A stretch of DNA of 64,000 nucleotides. Source: Primulina eburnea (Eukaryota; Streptophyta; Magnoliopsida; Lamiales; Gesneriaceae). The notes below the pieces were generated by a model, which was not told the origin of the DNA, made no database searches, and saw only the letters and a program-made list of their open reading frames with translations. This document shows, one piece after another, positions 9,717 through 20,772 of the stretch. Position 1 is the first letter of the stretch. Each line of letters begins with the position of its first letter. The translations under genes were made by a program, and so were the position numbers. The stretch covers positions 51,292,342-51,356,341 of the forward strand of contig NC_133101.1 in the NCBI RefSeq assembly GCF_022965805.1, read 5' to 3'.

Positions 9717-11487
9717 TTAAGACAAGTCAATTAAACCAAGAATATTGCGAAAGTAAGAAAATTTAGTCTCGGGTAATGGTTTGGTGAAGATGTCAACTGC
9801 TTGTTGCTCAGTTGAAATATACTCCAGTCTAATGTCCTTTTTCAAAGCATGATCTCTAATGAAATGGTGCCTGACATCTTTATGCTTGGTCCTTGAGTGA
9901 AGAACTGGATTACAGGTGATGGCAATTATGCTCGTATTGTCAAAAAATATGGGCGATTCATTTCTAATTACTCCATAATCTCTCAGTTGTTGCTGGATCC
10001 AGATCAGTCGTGCACAACAACTACCAGCAGCATGGTATTCTGCTTCAGTTGTTGAGGTAGCTATGGATGTCTGCTTTTTGCTGAACCAAGAGATCAGTCT
10101 ATCTCCTAGAAACTGACAAGATCCACTTGTACTTTTACGATCAAGCTTACATCATGCATAATCTGCATCTGAATATCCAACTAAATTGAAAGTAGAGTCT
10201 TTAGAATACCATAACCCAACATTTTGTGTACTCTTAAGATATTTCAAAATTCTTTAGCAGCTGAGAAATGTGATTGCTTAGGATTTGCTTGAAATCTAGC
10301 ACACATACAGTCAGCAAATACAATATCAGTACGACTGGCAGTTAAGTACAACAATGAACCTATTAAACCTCGATATAATTTTGACCCAACTGATATTCCC
10401 CCTTGATCAGTGTCCAATTTTACTGATGAGCTCATGGGAGTATTTGCAGCTGAACATGATTCCATGCCAAATTTCTTCAGCAGCTCCTTTGTATATTTAG
10501 TTTGATTGATGAATATACCAGTCACCAATTGCTTCACTTGCAGTCCAAGAAAGAATGTCAGTTCACCCATCAGGCTCATTTCAAACTTATCCTGCATTAT
10601 CTTAGCAAAATTTTCGCATAATTTGGGATTAGTTGACCCAAATATGATATCATCAACATAAATTTGAACTAATAAAATGTGATCATTCTTAGCAAATTTG
10701 AACAAGGTCTTATCAACTTATCCAACAGAAAAATCATGATCAGTTAGAAATTTGGAAAGAGTTTCGTACCAAGCTCTGGGAGCTTGTTTAAGACCATATA
10801 AGGCTTTGTTCAAATGATATACATGATCAGGAAAATTGTGATTTACAAAACCTGGGGGTTGTTCAACATATACTTCCTCTTGTAGTTGACCGTTCAGGAA
10901 TGCACTCTTTACATCCATCTGATAGACCTTGAATTTCTTGTGTGATGCATAAGAAAGAAAAATTCTGATTGCTTCCAGTCTTGCAACTAGAGCATACGTC
11001 TCATCATAGTCAATTCCTTCTTCTTGCCTATATCTTTTTGCCACTAATCTTGCTTTGTTGCGTCCAACTGAACCATCTTCGTTCAGTTTATTTCTGTATA
11101 CCCATTTTGTACCTATAATAGTTCTTGAAATTGGTCTTGGAACTAAGTTCCAGACATTGTTATAAGTGAACTGATTTAGCTCTTCTTGAATTTCATTTAC
11201 CCAGTTAGGATCAGCAAGAGCTTCATCAGTTTTCTTCGGTTCTATAGTTGTGAAACAAAAGCTGAATAGATAAATAAATTTAGCATTTGATTGCGAGTTC
11301 TTACTGGATCAGATGGATTTCCTATTACCAGTTCAGGTGGATGTGATTTTCTCCATCTGTACTCAGTATTTGTCGTATCAGCAATTTTCTTCAGTTGGTA
11401 ACTGAACACAGTTTTCAGTCTCAGTTGGTGCTTCGTCAACTGGTATTTGAATGTTATCATTATGCTCTATCAACTGATCATCAGCAA
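9717..11487 (-). pseudogene. Copia-1 pol, RT and RNase H
   Basis: Minus strand from the G1 insertion point at 11487. A linker (11460-11242) holds [22 protein letters not shown] follows with [40 protein letters not shown] and [19 protein letters not shown] (11044-10718). A stop near 10718 precedes YVDD in VQIYVDDIIFGST and FFLGLQVKQL (10705-10244). A one-base deletion near 10244 shifts the frame. RNase H continues degenerate to GLIDLS and TAA at 9717-9719. YVDD is kept. Note ALVARLEA where the family has APVARLEA. The upstream half is at 34466-35870. Confidence 0.9.
11483..11487. repeat. Target-site flank AGCAA of gypsy G1
   Basis: AGCAA precedes the LTR start TGTGGGG at 11488; GGCAA follows the far LTR end at 34466-34470. 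Four of five bases match, consistent with a TSD carrying one later mutation. Copia-1 pol reads on across the two sides. Confidence 0.7.
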
Positions 11488-12824
11488 TGTGGGGACCCGG
11501 ACGCTAATCATCTTCTTAATCGTCATTGGGACTAATTTAATCAATTAGAATAACCATGGTCTAAATTTTTTTTTTAAAATGCGGAAGGTAACGGAATCAT
11601 TCTATTATAAAAACCAGTATAATAATTCAAATCCTGTATAACATGTATCTAGTTCAAAACTAAGGTTCAACTACTACAATCAAGTCATGAAACCTATCTA
11701 TAACCAAGTCCGGAATCACCCCTCTAATCTCGATCTTTCTTCACCTCTGTGGCCCTGAACCTGTCCCACCTGTTGCCATGCACATATACAGACAAGACAA
11801 CAGCCGGATAACTCCGGTGAAATATAAATATCCCAGTATAAACAATGTATCAATGCAATCATATAAAATATAAATAAAAGCATAAAAAATCATTAAAACA
11901 TGTATTCAATCTGATTACATGAACTAATACGAATCTGTATTTAAGTCAATGACTTATTATCTTATCTTAACTTATTTCTAACCTAGGGATCCCGATCTAA
12001 TTTAGAATTTGACATGTTGTATCGAATGTCTACAATAGAAGTCGATCTACATCTAAGCTCATCGATACACCGTAAGTCTAGGGTCTTAGATGTTCTGACA
12101 AAGACCTGGCGGTTCTGCCCTAGACTCGGACTCTTGCTCTGCTATAATTCAATAGACTAAACATATCAATCTGATAATATGCAAATATCAATGCAATAAA
12201 ATAAAGTGTGATTTTGGGAAACTCAAGTCAAACCTAACTTGAGTTGTGCAATCCCGAATCAACATTTATTTATACCTTTCTTGCTGTCGCTTTGATACAA
12301 TCGAAATCTTGACTCAAAATCTGTCACTGTTCAATCTGGCAATGACAATATCAATATATTGTATCAATATTCTATTTAAATCAAAATATCTCTGTCTTAT
12401 TAAATTCTGACGGTACAACAGTACAATCTTGCGTTACCGGTGATACCACACCAGTATATACCAATTCCATTAACTTATAATCAATCACCGTACAAATCTG
12501 ACATCACATTTCAGTCAATTTAACTCTGAAATTCATAACAATTCTATAATCAATCTGTTTCTTAATCTAACTTCGATTCTATGATGTCTACTATGTCAAG
12601 AACGCCATATATAAATCGTATCTGATTCTGGACATAGCATAATTTCAAATCTTAACAAAACGTAACAAAACTTACGTCTTGTAGTAGCTGTCGTTTTTAG
12701 GAACACGGTGCCGTACTCGGATTTAAATTTGGACGGTCGGATTGATCGTAAATCGAATTCTGAAATCAACGAGCAATTTCCCTTCCACTTTCGTTTTTCC
12801 TTTCATTTTGCTGAAATTCTCGGT

Positions 12825-12898
<74 letters not shown>

Positions 12899-13099
12899 TA
12901 GTCGCGCCTGTGTGCCAACCTCTCTGGACCTCTCGCGCATGTGCGCGCATCCGATCGCGCATGTGCGCCGATGCTACTGTCCTCGCACATCAATTTTCAC
13001 ACGCGATCTCATTTCGGGTCTCAGTTAGCCCTTTCATAATTATCTCGATTAAAAATCCATAATCATAATTTAACACGATATAAAATCTCGGGCATTACA
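11488..13099 (-). mobile_element. G1 3' LTR
   Basis: 1612 bp; minus strand TGTAATGCCCGAGATTTT to GGGTCCCCACA. Homologous to the 5' LTR at 32674-34465 (1792 bp) but about 200 bp of the palindrome array is missing. A TA tract (12827-12894) has expanded there; only two CGCGCATGTGCGC units remain (about 12936-12970). Confidence 0.9.
12827..12894. repeat. (TA)n microsatellite
   Basis: About 34 TA repeats next to the palindrome array of the G1 3' LTR. Tyr-Ile repeat ORFs across it on both strands are artefacts. Confidence 0.95.
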
Positions 13100-13120
13100 T
13101 TTCTCCCCCCCTAAGATACG
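13100..13120 (-). other. G1 polypurine tract
   Basis: Minus strand TTAGGGGGGGAGAAA directly before the 3' LTR start TGTAATG at 13099. The adjacent GAGGACGAAATCGTATC is conserved in G1b (47674-47710) and G2. Confidence 0.85.
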
Positions 13121-13199
13121 ATTTCGTCCTCGAAATCACAGGCATTCAATCGTATCAATCAGGCAAAACTGTATAAGAAAGTTTTACATTATCGAAATA

Positions 13200-14862
13200 A
13201 CTCTGGGAACTCTTGTCTCATATCTGATTCAGTTTCCCAAGTGGCTTCTTCAGTGCCATGACGAGTCCATTGAACTTTTACAAGTGGAATAGTCTTTGTT
13301 CTGAGCTGTTTTTCTTTACGATCAATAATCTGAATCGGTTTTTCAACATAGCTCAACGTCTCATCCAGTTCGGCCTCGTCTGATTGAATAGCATGTGAAG
13401 CATCAGGAAGGTATTTTCTTAATAACGATACATGAAAGACATCATGTATCCCAGATAATGAAAGCGGTAAAGTGAGTCGATAGGCACGATCTCCTATCTT
13501 CTCGAGAATTTAATAAGGCCCAATGTATCGTGGAGACAATTTTTCTTTCTTGCCGAATCTGACAACTCCGCTAAAAGGTGAAATCTTAGAAATACTCGAT
13601 CTCCTACCTCAAATACCAACGGTCTACGTCGAACATTGGCATATTTGGCATGTCTGTCTTGCGCTGCCTTCATTTTCTTTCGAATTAGCTTCACTTTTTC
13701 TGTCATATCTCTGATCATGTCAGGTCCAATCTCAGGCACTTTAGAGATATCATCCCAATATAGAGGGGATCTGCACTTCTTTCCATACAACGCTTCAAAT
13801 GGTGTCATCTCAATACTCATCTGATAGCTGTTGTTGTACGAAAGCTCACAAAGAGGCAATGCATCTTGCCTATTAGTGCTAAAATCAAGCACTACTGCTC
13901 TGAGCATATCCTCCAGTGTCTGGATAGTCTGCTCTGACTATCCATCGGTCTGGGGATTATATGCGGTACTCAGATGTAACTTTGTACCAAGAGCCTGCTG
14001 CAAACTCTGCCACAAGTGCGAAGTAAATCGAGGATCACGGTCTGCTACGATTGACTTCGGCACTCCGTGCAATCTGACCACTTCTCTGACATAGATCTCT
14101 TTCATTTGGTCAAATCTGTACGTCATCTTGTACGGAATAAAACATGCAGATTTGGTCAATCTGTCAATCACGACCCAAATCGCATCACAACCTCGGGAGG
14201 AACGCGGTAGCTGCGTCACAAAATCCATGGAAATGTGATCCCATTTCCATTCAGGGATAGACAAACTCTGTAATAATTCTCCTGGTTTCTTTCTTTCTGC
14301 CTTCACCTGCTGGCAATTCAGACATTTGGAAACAAATTCGGCAATATCAGTCTTCATTTGTTTCCACCAGAACTGTCTTTTCAAATCATTATACATCTTT
14401 CTGCCACCAGGATGAATACTGAATCTACTGTTGTGCGCCTCTAACAATATCTGTCGTCTCAAATCTGAAACATTCGGCACAACCAGAAGATTATTCACAT
14501 ACAAGACGTTATCACGTACCTGATACTCCGATCGATGTCCTGTTCTAACCATCGATACTGATTTCTGTACATTTTGATCAACTTTATGAGGTGCTTTAAT
14601 CCTCATAATCAGCTCTGGTTGTATTTGCACCGTACAAAGTCTCAACGGTCTATAATCTGTTTCAAATGCTAATCCAGACAAACAGCAGTCTTCTATCAAA
14701 TTTGAAACACCAATCGTCGACAAGGATAAGGAACATACCTTTCGACTTAGTGCATCAGCTGCTGCATTAGACTTTCCTGGATAATATTTGATTTCACAAT
14801 CAAAGCCTTTAAGCAAATCCAGCCATCTTCGTTGTCTCATATTCAATTCAGGTGCATCAGCT
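13200..14862 (-). pseudogene. G1 pol remnant: RNase H end and integrase
   Basis: Minus strand 14846-13938 starts in RNase H ([29 protein letters not shown]). It runs through the integrase zinc finger ([11 protein letters not shown]..., CLNCQQVK) and catalytic core: MDFVTQLPRS, then ADRDPRFTSHLWQ, then TAYNPQTDG. A TAG at 13938-13940 replaces the Gln before SE, just ahead of the catalytic Glu. Reading continues 13907-13494 (NNSYQMSIEMTPFEALYGKK). A frameshift near 13590 destroys the end of the C-terminal domain in that frame, but homology to the G1b chromodomain-like tail continues to about 13200. Upstream the frame ends near 14850, where the G2 array begins. Confidence 0.88.
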
Positions 14863-15769
14863 GCTACGATTAGTTTTGACTGAGTTGCATTGATATATGT
14901 TGTACCTGTTGGGTCTGTATTAATGTAGTATTGATCTCTTTATCCTTTGGGGGAGAGGAGTTGATATCAGTGAATTCTGTGATATATTGTATACTATAGT
15001 AAGATGAGAATGAGATTGAATTAAATTATGTTGTACTTGTATTGTCTGATTTTGACCGCATTACTGATACCGATATGCTAATAAGTACATAGAGGTTGTA
15101 ATTTCTTGCCAGGAAATGGTAAGATTCAGATTTGAAATGACTGAAGAACAAATAATATATGATAAGGATTCTTGATTTTGAATTCCTTGATAGCTATATT
15201 ATTTATGAATCGATAATTTATCGAAAGGAATGGAGTAACTCCTTATGTATTCAGTTAATTATTGAAGTTGAGCGTATCAGGGATTGATTTATTAGCAGCA
15301 TGAAGTTTTCTATAGTCTTTCAGATGAGATTTCAGGCTTATCTTATATCAGGGAGTATTTCAGCCTTGATTTGACATCAGGTACTGGTTTCATGTTAAAA
15401 TTCCGTATAGATTGACACTGAACTGATTGAATTGAAAAGAACTGAATGTCAGTTAGAAGATTTACTGCCTGAGAGTTAGAGTTACATATGCTTATGTGTT
15501 TCTATGGGAAATGCTTCAGTTCTAGGTATGGGTTGATGAATCCTGTGTTCGGAAGTGTTCTGATGACTTTATGCTCGTTTTATCTATGATATTTTGATAT
15601 ATTCGCAACGTATGATTGAATTGAAACGAACAACTAAAATTTTGTACTGAATATTCTGGGAACGGAGATTGTTGAATACAGAATTGTTCGGATATGAATT
15701 GTGATTGCAACAGATTATATTCAGAATCTGTGATATTTGAAGATAGTATACTGATTTGTAGTTTGAATC

Positions 15770-16640
15770 TGATCCGATATTATTATCATTCTGAATCCGG
15801 GTTTGATACCGATTTTTATGAACCGTTGAGATCATATACAGTTCAAGCCGATTCAGAGCTGATTTTGAAAATTACTTCAGTTCAGAAATTTGATCATAAT
15901 GTTCAAGACTTGATTTTGATAGTCAGAACAGTGTGTCAATAAGAATACCAGGTATTGTCAGATGCACACAGTAGTAGATTCGATATTATTCTTGTAACAG
16001 GAAATGTGTGATAATTCGAACGGACAGTTTTGATATAACAAATGAAATCAGCTATGTCAGAATGTGCATTGAAATGTCTAAATCGCTGACAGATGAAGAC
16101 AGGGAAATAGAAACCAAGAATTTCGGTTATATAGATTATCGATTTTTGAATAGGAATGGGAGTACATTTCTATAGATTGTGTGATAACACTACGAAAATC
16201 TGGATAAGAGTATGCTAGGATGTAATGATGATTGACAGATTGCTTGAATATGCCTATGTTATATTATACAAGATGACGTACAAATATGACCAGACGACTG
16301 AGAGGTATGTCAGAACGGGGGTCAGATTGTATTGAATGCCAAAGTTAATTATGTCAGACTATGATTTTCGTTTGATTTTGTACTTTTGGCTGAGTATATA
16401 GGGTGATATGTCATCTATGATTTATAGATTGATGGATAGTCGGAGTGAACTATCCTGATACTGGAGAATATCCAGGAACTATAGTGCTGGATTTTAGCAC
16501 TAGTTGACATGATTAATTGTCATTTATGAATTATCGTACAACGAGAGCTATCAGATGAGTATTGAGATGTAGTACAGTGAGAACTGTTAATTTCCGTCGT
16601 ATGGGGATTTAGATCTCAATGATACTTGAGATTGAATCTG
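15770..16640 (+). pseudogene. G2 copy A: eroded RNase H-integrase remnant
   Basis: The short plus-strand frame near 15810-15942 reads YEPLRSYTVQADSELILKIT, clearly matching G1b [19 protein letters not shown]. Further on, 16478-16570 matches the integrase region around VVLDFSTNWQDALP and SYQTSIEM at the nucleotide level (GTGCTGGATTTTAGCACTAG). No open frame survives. So the G2 3' part is decayed pol, not new sequence. The ORFs on the minus strand at 15522-15835 are shadows. Confidence 0.7.
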
Positions 16641-17077
16641 ATAGGATCAGAGAGCTAATATCGCAAATGCAATGGAATCAGAAACAAATAAAGATAACTC
16701 AAAATTTGACATTGAACAAGCCAACATCAGATAATAACTGTTAGTGTTTAAGGTTGAAGAATGAATATATCCTTGATCGAGATAAACAAATGTGATAACA
16801 GCTGATGATTTTGGTTGTTATGAACTGTTGATTGGTATATACGGATGTTGTATAACCAGTATTTGCGATTGATGTTATCAGAATGATCTTAAACAGTATG
16901 AGGATATTATACTTCTTGAATTTGTCAGATTGAAATTAAAGATATTATCTGAAAGACAAAATTAATATGAGTTTATTGAAGTTTATGTATATCTCCTTCT
17001 TTTATCCGATTTGGGATCTGATATGATTATCTGTATTCTACGAATGGATTGCTTGTGATTTCGGGGACGAAATCGTA

Positions 17078-17094
17078 TCTTAGGAGGGGAGAAA
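17078..17094 (+). other. G2 polypurine tract before LTR 1
   Basis: TCTTAGGAGGGGAGAAA directly precedes TGTAAGG at 17095. The same position before LTR 2 has AGGAGGAGAGAAA (to 23070) and before LTR 3 AGGTAGGGAGAAA (to 29030, with a T interrupting the purines). Confidence 0.8.
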
Positions 17095-17266
17095 TGTAAG
17101 GCCCGGGAATTTGATTACCGTGATCAGAAATTATTTGGGTATCATTACCGTAATCTGAGATTAATCTGAAATGAGTTATTGATTAATCAAGGTGATTATA
17201 GACGGAACGAAGTGCATCGCGAAAGACGAGAAAAGACGCAAAATACATGTGCGAAGGTGTGTAGTT

Positions 17267-17575
17267 GTGCACATGCGCGACGGGATGCGCGAGTATGCGC
17301 GACGGGATGCGCGAGTATGCGCGCATCGGACAGAATCTTTCGCGCACATGCGCGACGAGTAAGCGCGCACATGCGCGTAATGTCCAGAACCTCTCGCGCA
17401 TATGCGCCGAGATGGTGCGCGCATATGCGCGAGGGACAATTGTGCGGAGACAGTAGGTCTCGCGCATATGCGCGGTGTCAGTGCGCGCATATGCGCGAGC
17501 ACTCCAGTAGCAAGATTCGGATAGAACGCCCGGCGCATATGCGCGGGACTTGGGCGCGCATATGCGCGAGGCATG
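17267..17575. repeat. Palindrome array in G2 LTR 1
   Basis: About a dozen copies of CGCGCATATGCGCG and variants (CGCACATGCGCG, CGCATATGCGCC). They come in pairs separated by 8-10 bp, with 30-45 bp between pairs. Each is its own reverse complement, and paired units also form larger hairpins. Long frames here on both strands (Ala-His-Met-Arg-Ala type repeats) arise from the repeat and are not genes. Confidence 0.92.
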
Positions 17576-18607
17576 CAAAACGTGAAGGTGCCATTTGGCC
17601 TCACCGTGCGACGTGTGTATATATATATATATGTAAGCAACGTTAATCAGCAGAAATGAGATTTGAGGGGAGGTTTTACTTCTTGAATTTAGAATTCGAT
17701 TTACGAGAAATCCGTCCGTCTGATTTTGAATCCGAGTATGTTATCGTGTTCCTAGCGACGACAGCTACAACTGGACGTAAGTTTTGCTACGTTTAGACAT
17801 GATTTGAAATTATGATATTGTCAGAATCGAATATGAATCATATACGGTGTATCTGATACAGTATACATTGTCTATTTGAAGTCAGATTGAAAAACAGATT
17901 GTTTCTGTAATTGTTATGATTTTCGGAATCGATTTGACTGACAATTCATATCCGACTTGTATTGTTATTGAGATTATGAGTTATACTGATACTGATTATG
18001 AGTTCTGTTATTATATCTGTGATGTTGGGACTGACGGGGTTATCGAGACTGTATTGTTATGCCGTCAAAACATCAGTTGATTGATATTGATCAGTTTCAG
18101 TAGTGACTTCGATTATATCGGGATATTATCAATATGGATTAAATTGTATATGATCCGATATCGATCAGTTTATGTTTTGATTTGAGTAATTATCAGAACA
18201 GATTCTGAATTGAGTTATATATTGATATTGTGTCTGTTCGGTATTGTTATTATCAGATTGGATATGGACAAAGTTGACTTCGGAACTTCGTCTTCGTCAG
18301 ACCGAGAAGATAAAGGTATAAGTCAATGTGGTATTGGGAGATCGACTTGATTCGGTTTAGACTTGAGTTTCCCTAAATCACATACTTTATTTTATTGCAT
18401 TAATATTTGCAGGTATTTGATTGATATACTTGTTCTCTTGATATATAGATAGCAGGTATCAGATTACTTGTTCTCTTGATATATAGATAACAAGTATTAG
18501 TCGAGTAATCTTGTAACAGAAGGGCCTGATAGTGGTGGGATCGCCACGGGCACATTGCACGATGTTACAAGATAGTCTATTGGTGTAGTGCCATAGTCTG
18601 TCACCGG

Positions 18608-18860
18608 AGGATTGGCTATCGATGTGGATGGAATTGGGTTTCTTCTATTACTGTTGATCGATGTCGTATCGGTGTGGATAGAATTGGAGCTTCTTCTATT
18701 ACTGGTGATCGATATTATATCGGTGTGGATAGAATGAGAGTTCCTTCTATTACTGGTGATCGATACCATATCGGTGTGGATAGAATCAGACCTTTTCTTA
18801 TTACTGGTGAACCTTATCGACGTGGATAGAACATGAGCATTTTCTATTACTGTTGGTCGA
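18608..18860. repeat. 51-bp minisatellite in G2 LTR 1, about 5 copies
   Basis: The phrase TTCTATTACTGGTGATCGAT followed by ATATCGGTGTGGATAGAAT recurs with a 51-bp period. Because 51 is divisible by three, it gives a long repetitive minus-strand frame that is not a gene. The same repeat is at 24562-24820 and 30537-30800. Confidence 0.9.
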
Positions 18861-19401
18861 TATAGGAATGCCAACTTCTGGAAACCAGGATGCTTAGACT
18901 AGGATTGAGTCTAGTCTAAATGGTGTAGCTACGAGTATTGTCGACAGTTTGGTATTAGTTATGTTTCAGATTTTGATACATATTGCTATTACCTGTTACA
19001 TTCTTTATATTTGTTTATATGATTGCATGTTTTGTTGATTTATACTGGGATTATATTCTCACCAGAATTATCCGGCTGTTGTCTTGTCTGTATGTGTACA
19101 TGACAACAGGTGGGACAGGTTCAGGATTGAGGAGATGAAGAGAGATCTTGATTAGAGTGGCGGCTCCGGACTTGGATTAGAGATGGGGTTGGACACTTGA
19201 TATTAGTTGTTAAACCTTAGTTGAATATATGTATGTGATACAGGATTTGTATTTTTATATATATACTAAGATGTATATATGTTTTTATGTCACTACGTTC
19301 CGCAATCTTTAAAAAAAAAAAAATTAGACCCTGTTTATAATTGATTAATTAGTCCCAATGATGATTAAGAACTAAATTAGCATCCGGGTCCCCACAACAG
19401 G

Positions 19402-19413
19402 TGGTATCAGAGC
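19402..19413 (+). other. G2 primer binding site (copy B)
   Basis: TGGTATCAGAGC, complementary to the 3' end of initiator tRNA-Met, 5 bases after the LTR 1 end. The same site follows LTR 2 at 25362-25373. Confidence 0.9.
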
Positions 19414-19874
19414 TGTAGGTCCTTGAACTGTAGGTTCCTTAGCACTGAGATAGAGGAGAGTGAACGGGGTAGAATGAGTTTTCTTTCCTTGCATGTGATT
19501 GCTAGCATGTGATATATGATAATGTTGAATTACATGGTGTGTGCTAGCATGATGTTATGTGTTAGTGCTTGAAGTTATATGGCACATATTGGAATATAAT
19601 GTTGAAATTACATTATATATGCTAAGATTTCAGTATGTTTTTACTGTATATTAAGCTACATGTTACCTGAATATCTGAGTTGATTTGGTAATATGTATTA
19701 TTTGAAACTGGATCAGAACCAATTCTTGATCAGAGGTAAGCTGATCAGGATTGGGATTGAGATGGATTTGTCTTCTGTTACTACTAACATCGGTGATTAT
19801 CAGATATTCCTCCTAGAAGAATTCCAGAAAGAGGTAGTACTTCATCTGATCAGATAGATATATCAGAAACTCAG
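19414..19874. other. G2 untranslated leader (copy B)
   Basis: AT-rich leader between PBS and gag with repeated GCTAGCATG. No reading frame of note. The equivalent in copy C is 25374-25836. Confidence 0.6.
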
Positions 19875-20772
19875 ATGGAAATAAAGTTGAAAGAGTTCCA
19901 GTTATTTCAGTCGCCGATTTTGAGTGGTATCGAGACGTCTGAAGATTGTGAGAACTGGCTTGATGACATAGAAATACTGTTCGATTTACTTGATTGTACA
20001 GATGAACAGAGAGTTAAAATGGTGCCTAACCAGTTACGAGAAGCCGCCAGGAGTTGGTGGATTACAAGTAAAAAAATGTTACAACAGAGAAGTACAATGA
20101 TTTCGTGGGAAATATTCAGAACTGAATTTTATTGAAGATTTTTCTCAGTTTCATACCGAGAGGACAAGAAAGAAGAATTTGAAAATTTGAGGCAAGGTCA
20201 ACTGAATATTGAAGGGTATGTTGCTAAATTCTCTACTCTACTGCGTTTTACTCCTCATGTAGCTGGGAATGATGAAGCTGTAACGGCTCAGTTCGTCAGA
20301 GGATTGAACTCGGAGATAGTTGCATTGATGAATATGCAGCGACCTTACCATTTTGCTGATACCTTGAGTAAAGCGAAGAGAGCGGAGGCGAGTCTGATTA
20401 GACAACTAGGAAGGTTATGTGCGATGCAACCCCAGACACAGCAATCCCCTCGCAGATTTGATAGTGGCAGTACGAGTGGGAAGCAGGAGTTGCTGAAAGC
20501 TTGAAAGAAACAGTTTAAGAAAGTAGGAAGTGGACCGAGTGGTTCATCTAGCTCCAGTGGTTCTAGCCCGAGTTATACTGGAGTTTATTGCCAGACTTGC
20601 GGAGGGAGACATCCCACAGAGCAATGCCAGGGAGTGACTGGTAGTTGTCACATCTGCCGACAGTCTGGACACTTTGCTAGAGTTTGTCCACAGAAAGGTT
20701 CTCGAAGATTTCAGGGAGCAGGATCATCTGGGTGTGGTGATCGAGGAACAGACCCAGGACACACTGGATGAT
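19875..20772 (+). pseudogene. G2 copy B gag (retrotransposon gag with CCHC knuckles)
   Basis: The gag core reads MEIKLKEFQLFQSPILSGIE, CENWLDDIEILFDLL, AARSWWITSKKML and RQGQLNIEGYVAKFSTLLRF. Two Cys-His knuckles follow near 20590-20690: CQTCGGRHPTEQC and CHICRQSGHFARVC. Both knuckles keep all Cys/His ligands. TGA stops at about 20133-20135 (after FRTEFY) and 20502-20504 break it. It ends TDPGHTG-stop at 20770. No protease follows. It resembles G1 gag throughout, so G2 comes from the same chromovirus stock. Confidence 0.88.

Larger units (their letters stand above)
14864..17094 (+). mobile_element. G2 truncated internal region, copy A
   Basis: Corresponds to 20838-23070 and 26797-29030. It shares variants with the third copy, for example the stop in CAATAAGAATACC (15937) also seen near 27872, where copy B has CAATCAG. 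It ends with the polypurine tract just before 17095. Gag and 5' LTR are absent. Confidence 0.85.
17095..19396 (+). mobile_element. G2 LTR 1
   Basis: 2302 bp, TGTAAGGCCCGGGAATTTG to GGGTCCCCACA. Contains the palindrome array (17267-17575), a (TA)n tract at 17618-17632 and a 51-bp minisatellite (about 18608-18860). Nearly identical to LTR 2 and LTR 3. Its 3' terminal bases match those of G1 LTRs, showing kinship. Confidence 0.92.

Noticed and set aside
12708..13062. Tyr-Ile repeat ORFs
   Set aside because: Translation of (TA)n microsatellite.
15522..15835. Minus-strand ORFs conserved in all three G2 internals (also 21496-21809, 27455-27768)
   Set aside because: Conserved only because the G2 copies are near-identical DNA. 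The opposite strand carries the pol remnant (EPLRSYTVQADSEL), so these are shadows.
17267..17575. CRISPR-like array
   Set aside because: Repeats are short self-palindromes with irregular spacers inside an LTR of a plant retrotransposon. There are no cas genes and the context is eukaryotic.
17176..17646. Overlapping long ORFs on both strands with Ala-His-Met-Arg and Arg-Ile-Cys-Ala-Arg repeats (also at 23152-23600, 29112-29566, 33929-34405, 47152-47636, 53768-54283)
   Set aside because: They are translations of the CGCGCATATGCGCG palindrome array. Several frames on both strands stay open at once, which is what a CG-rich palindrome gives; there is no start context or conservation.
18497..18874. 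125-codon minus-strand ORF with Ser-Ile-His-Thr-Asp repeats
   Set aside because: Produced by a 51-bp minisatellite in the LTR; no start or promoter context.
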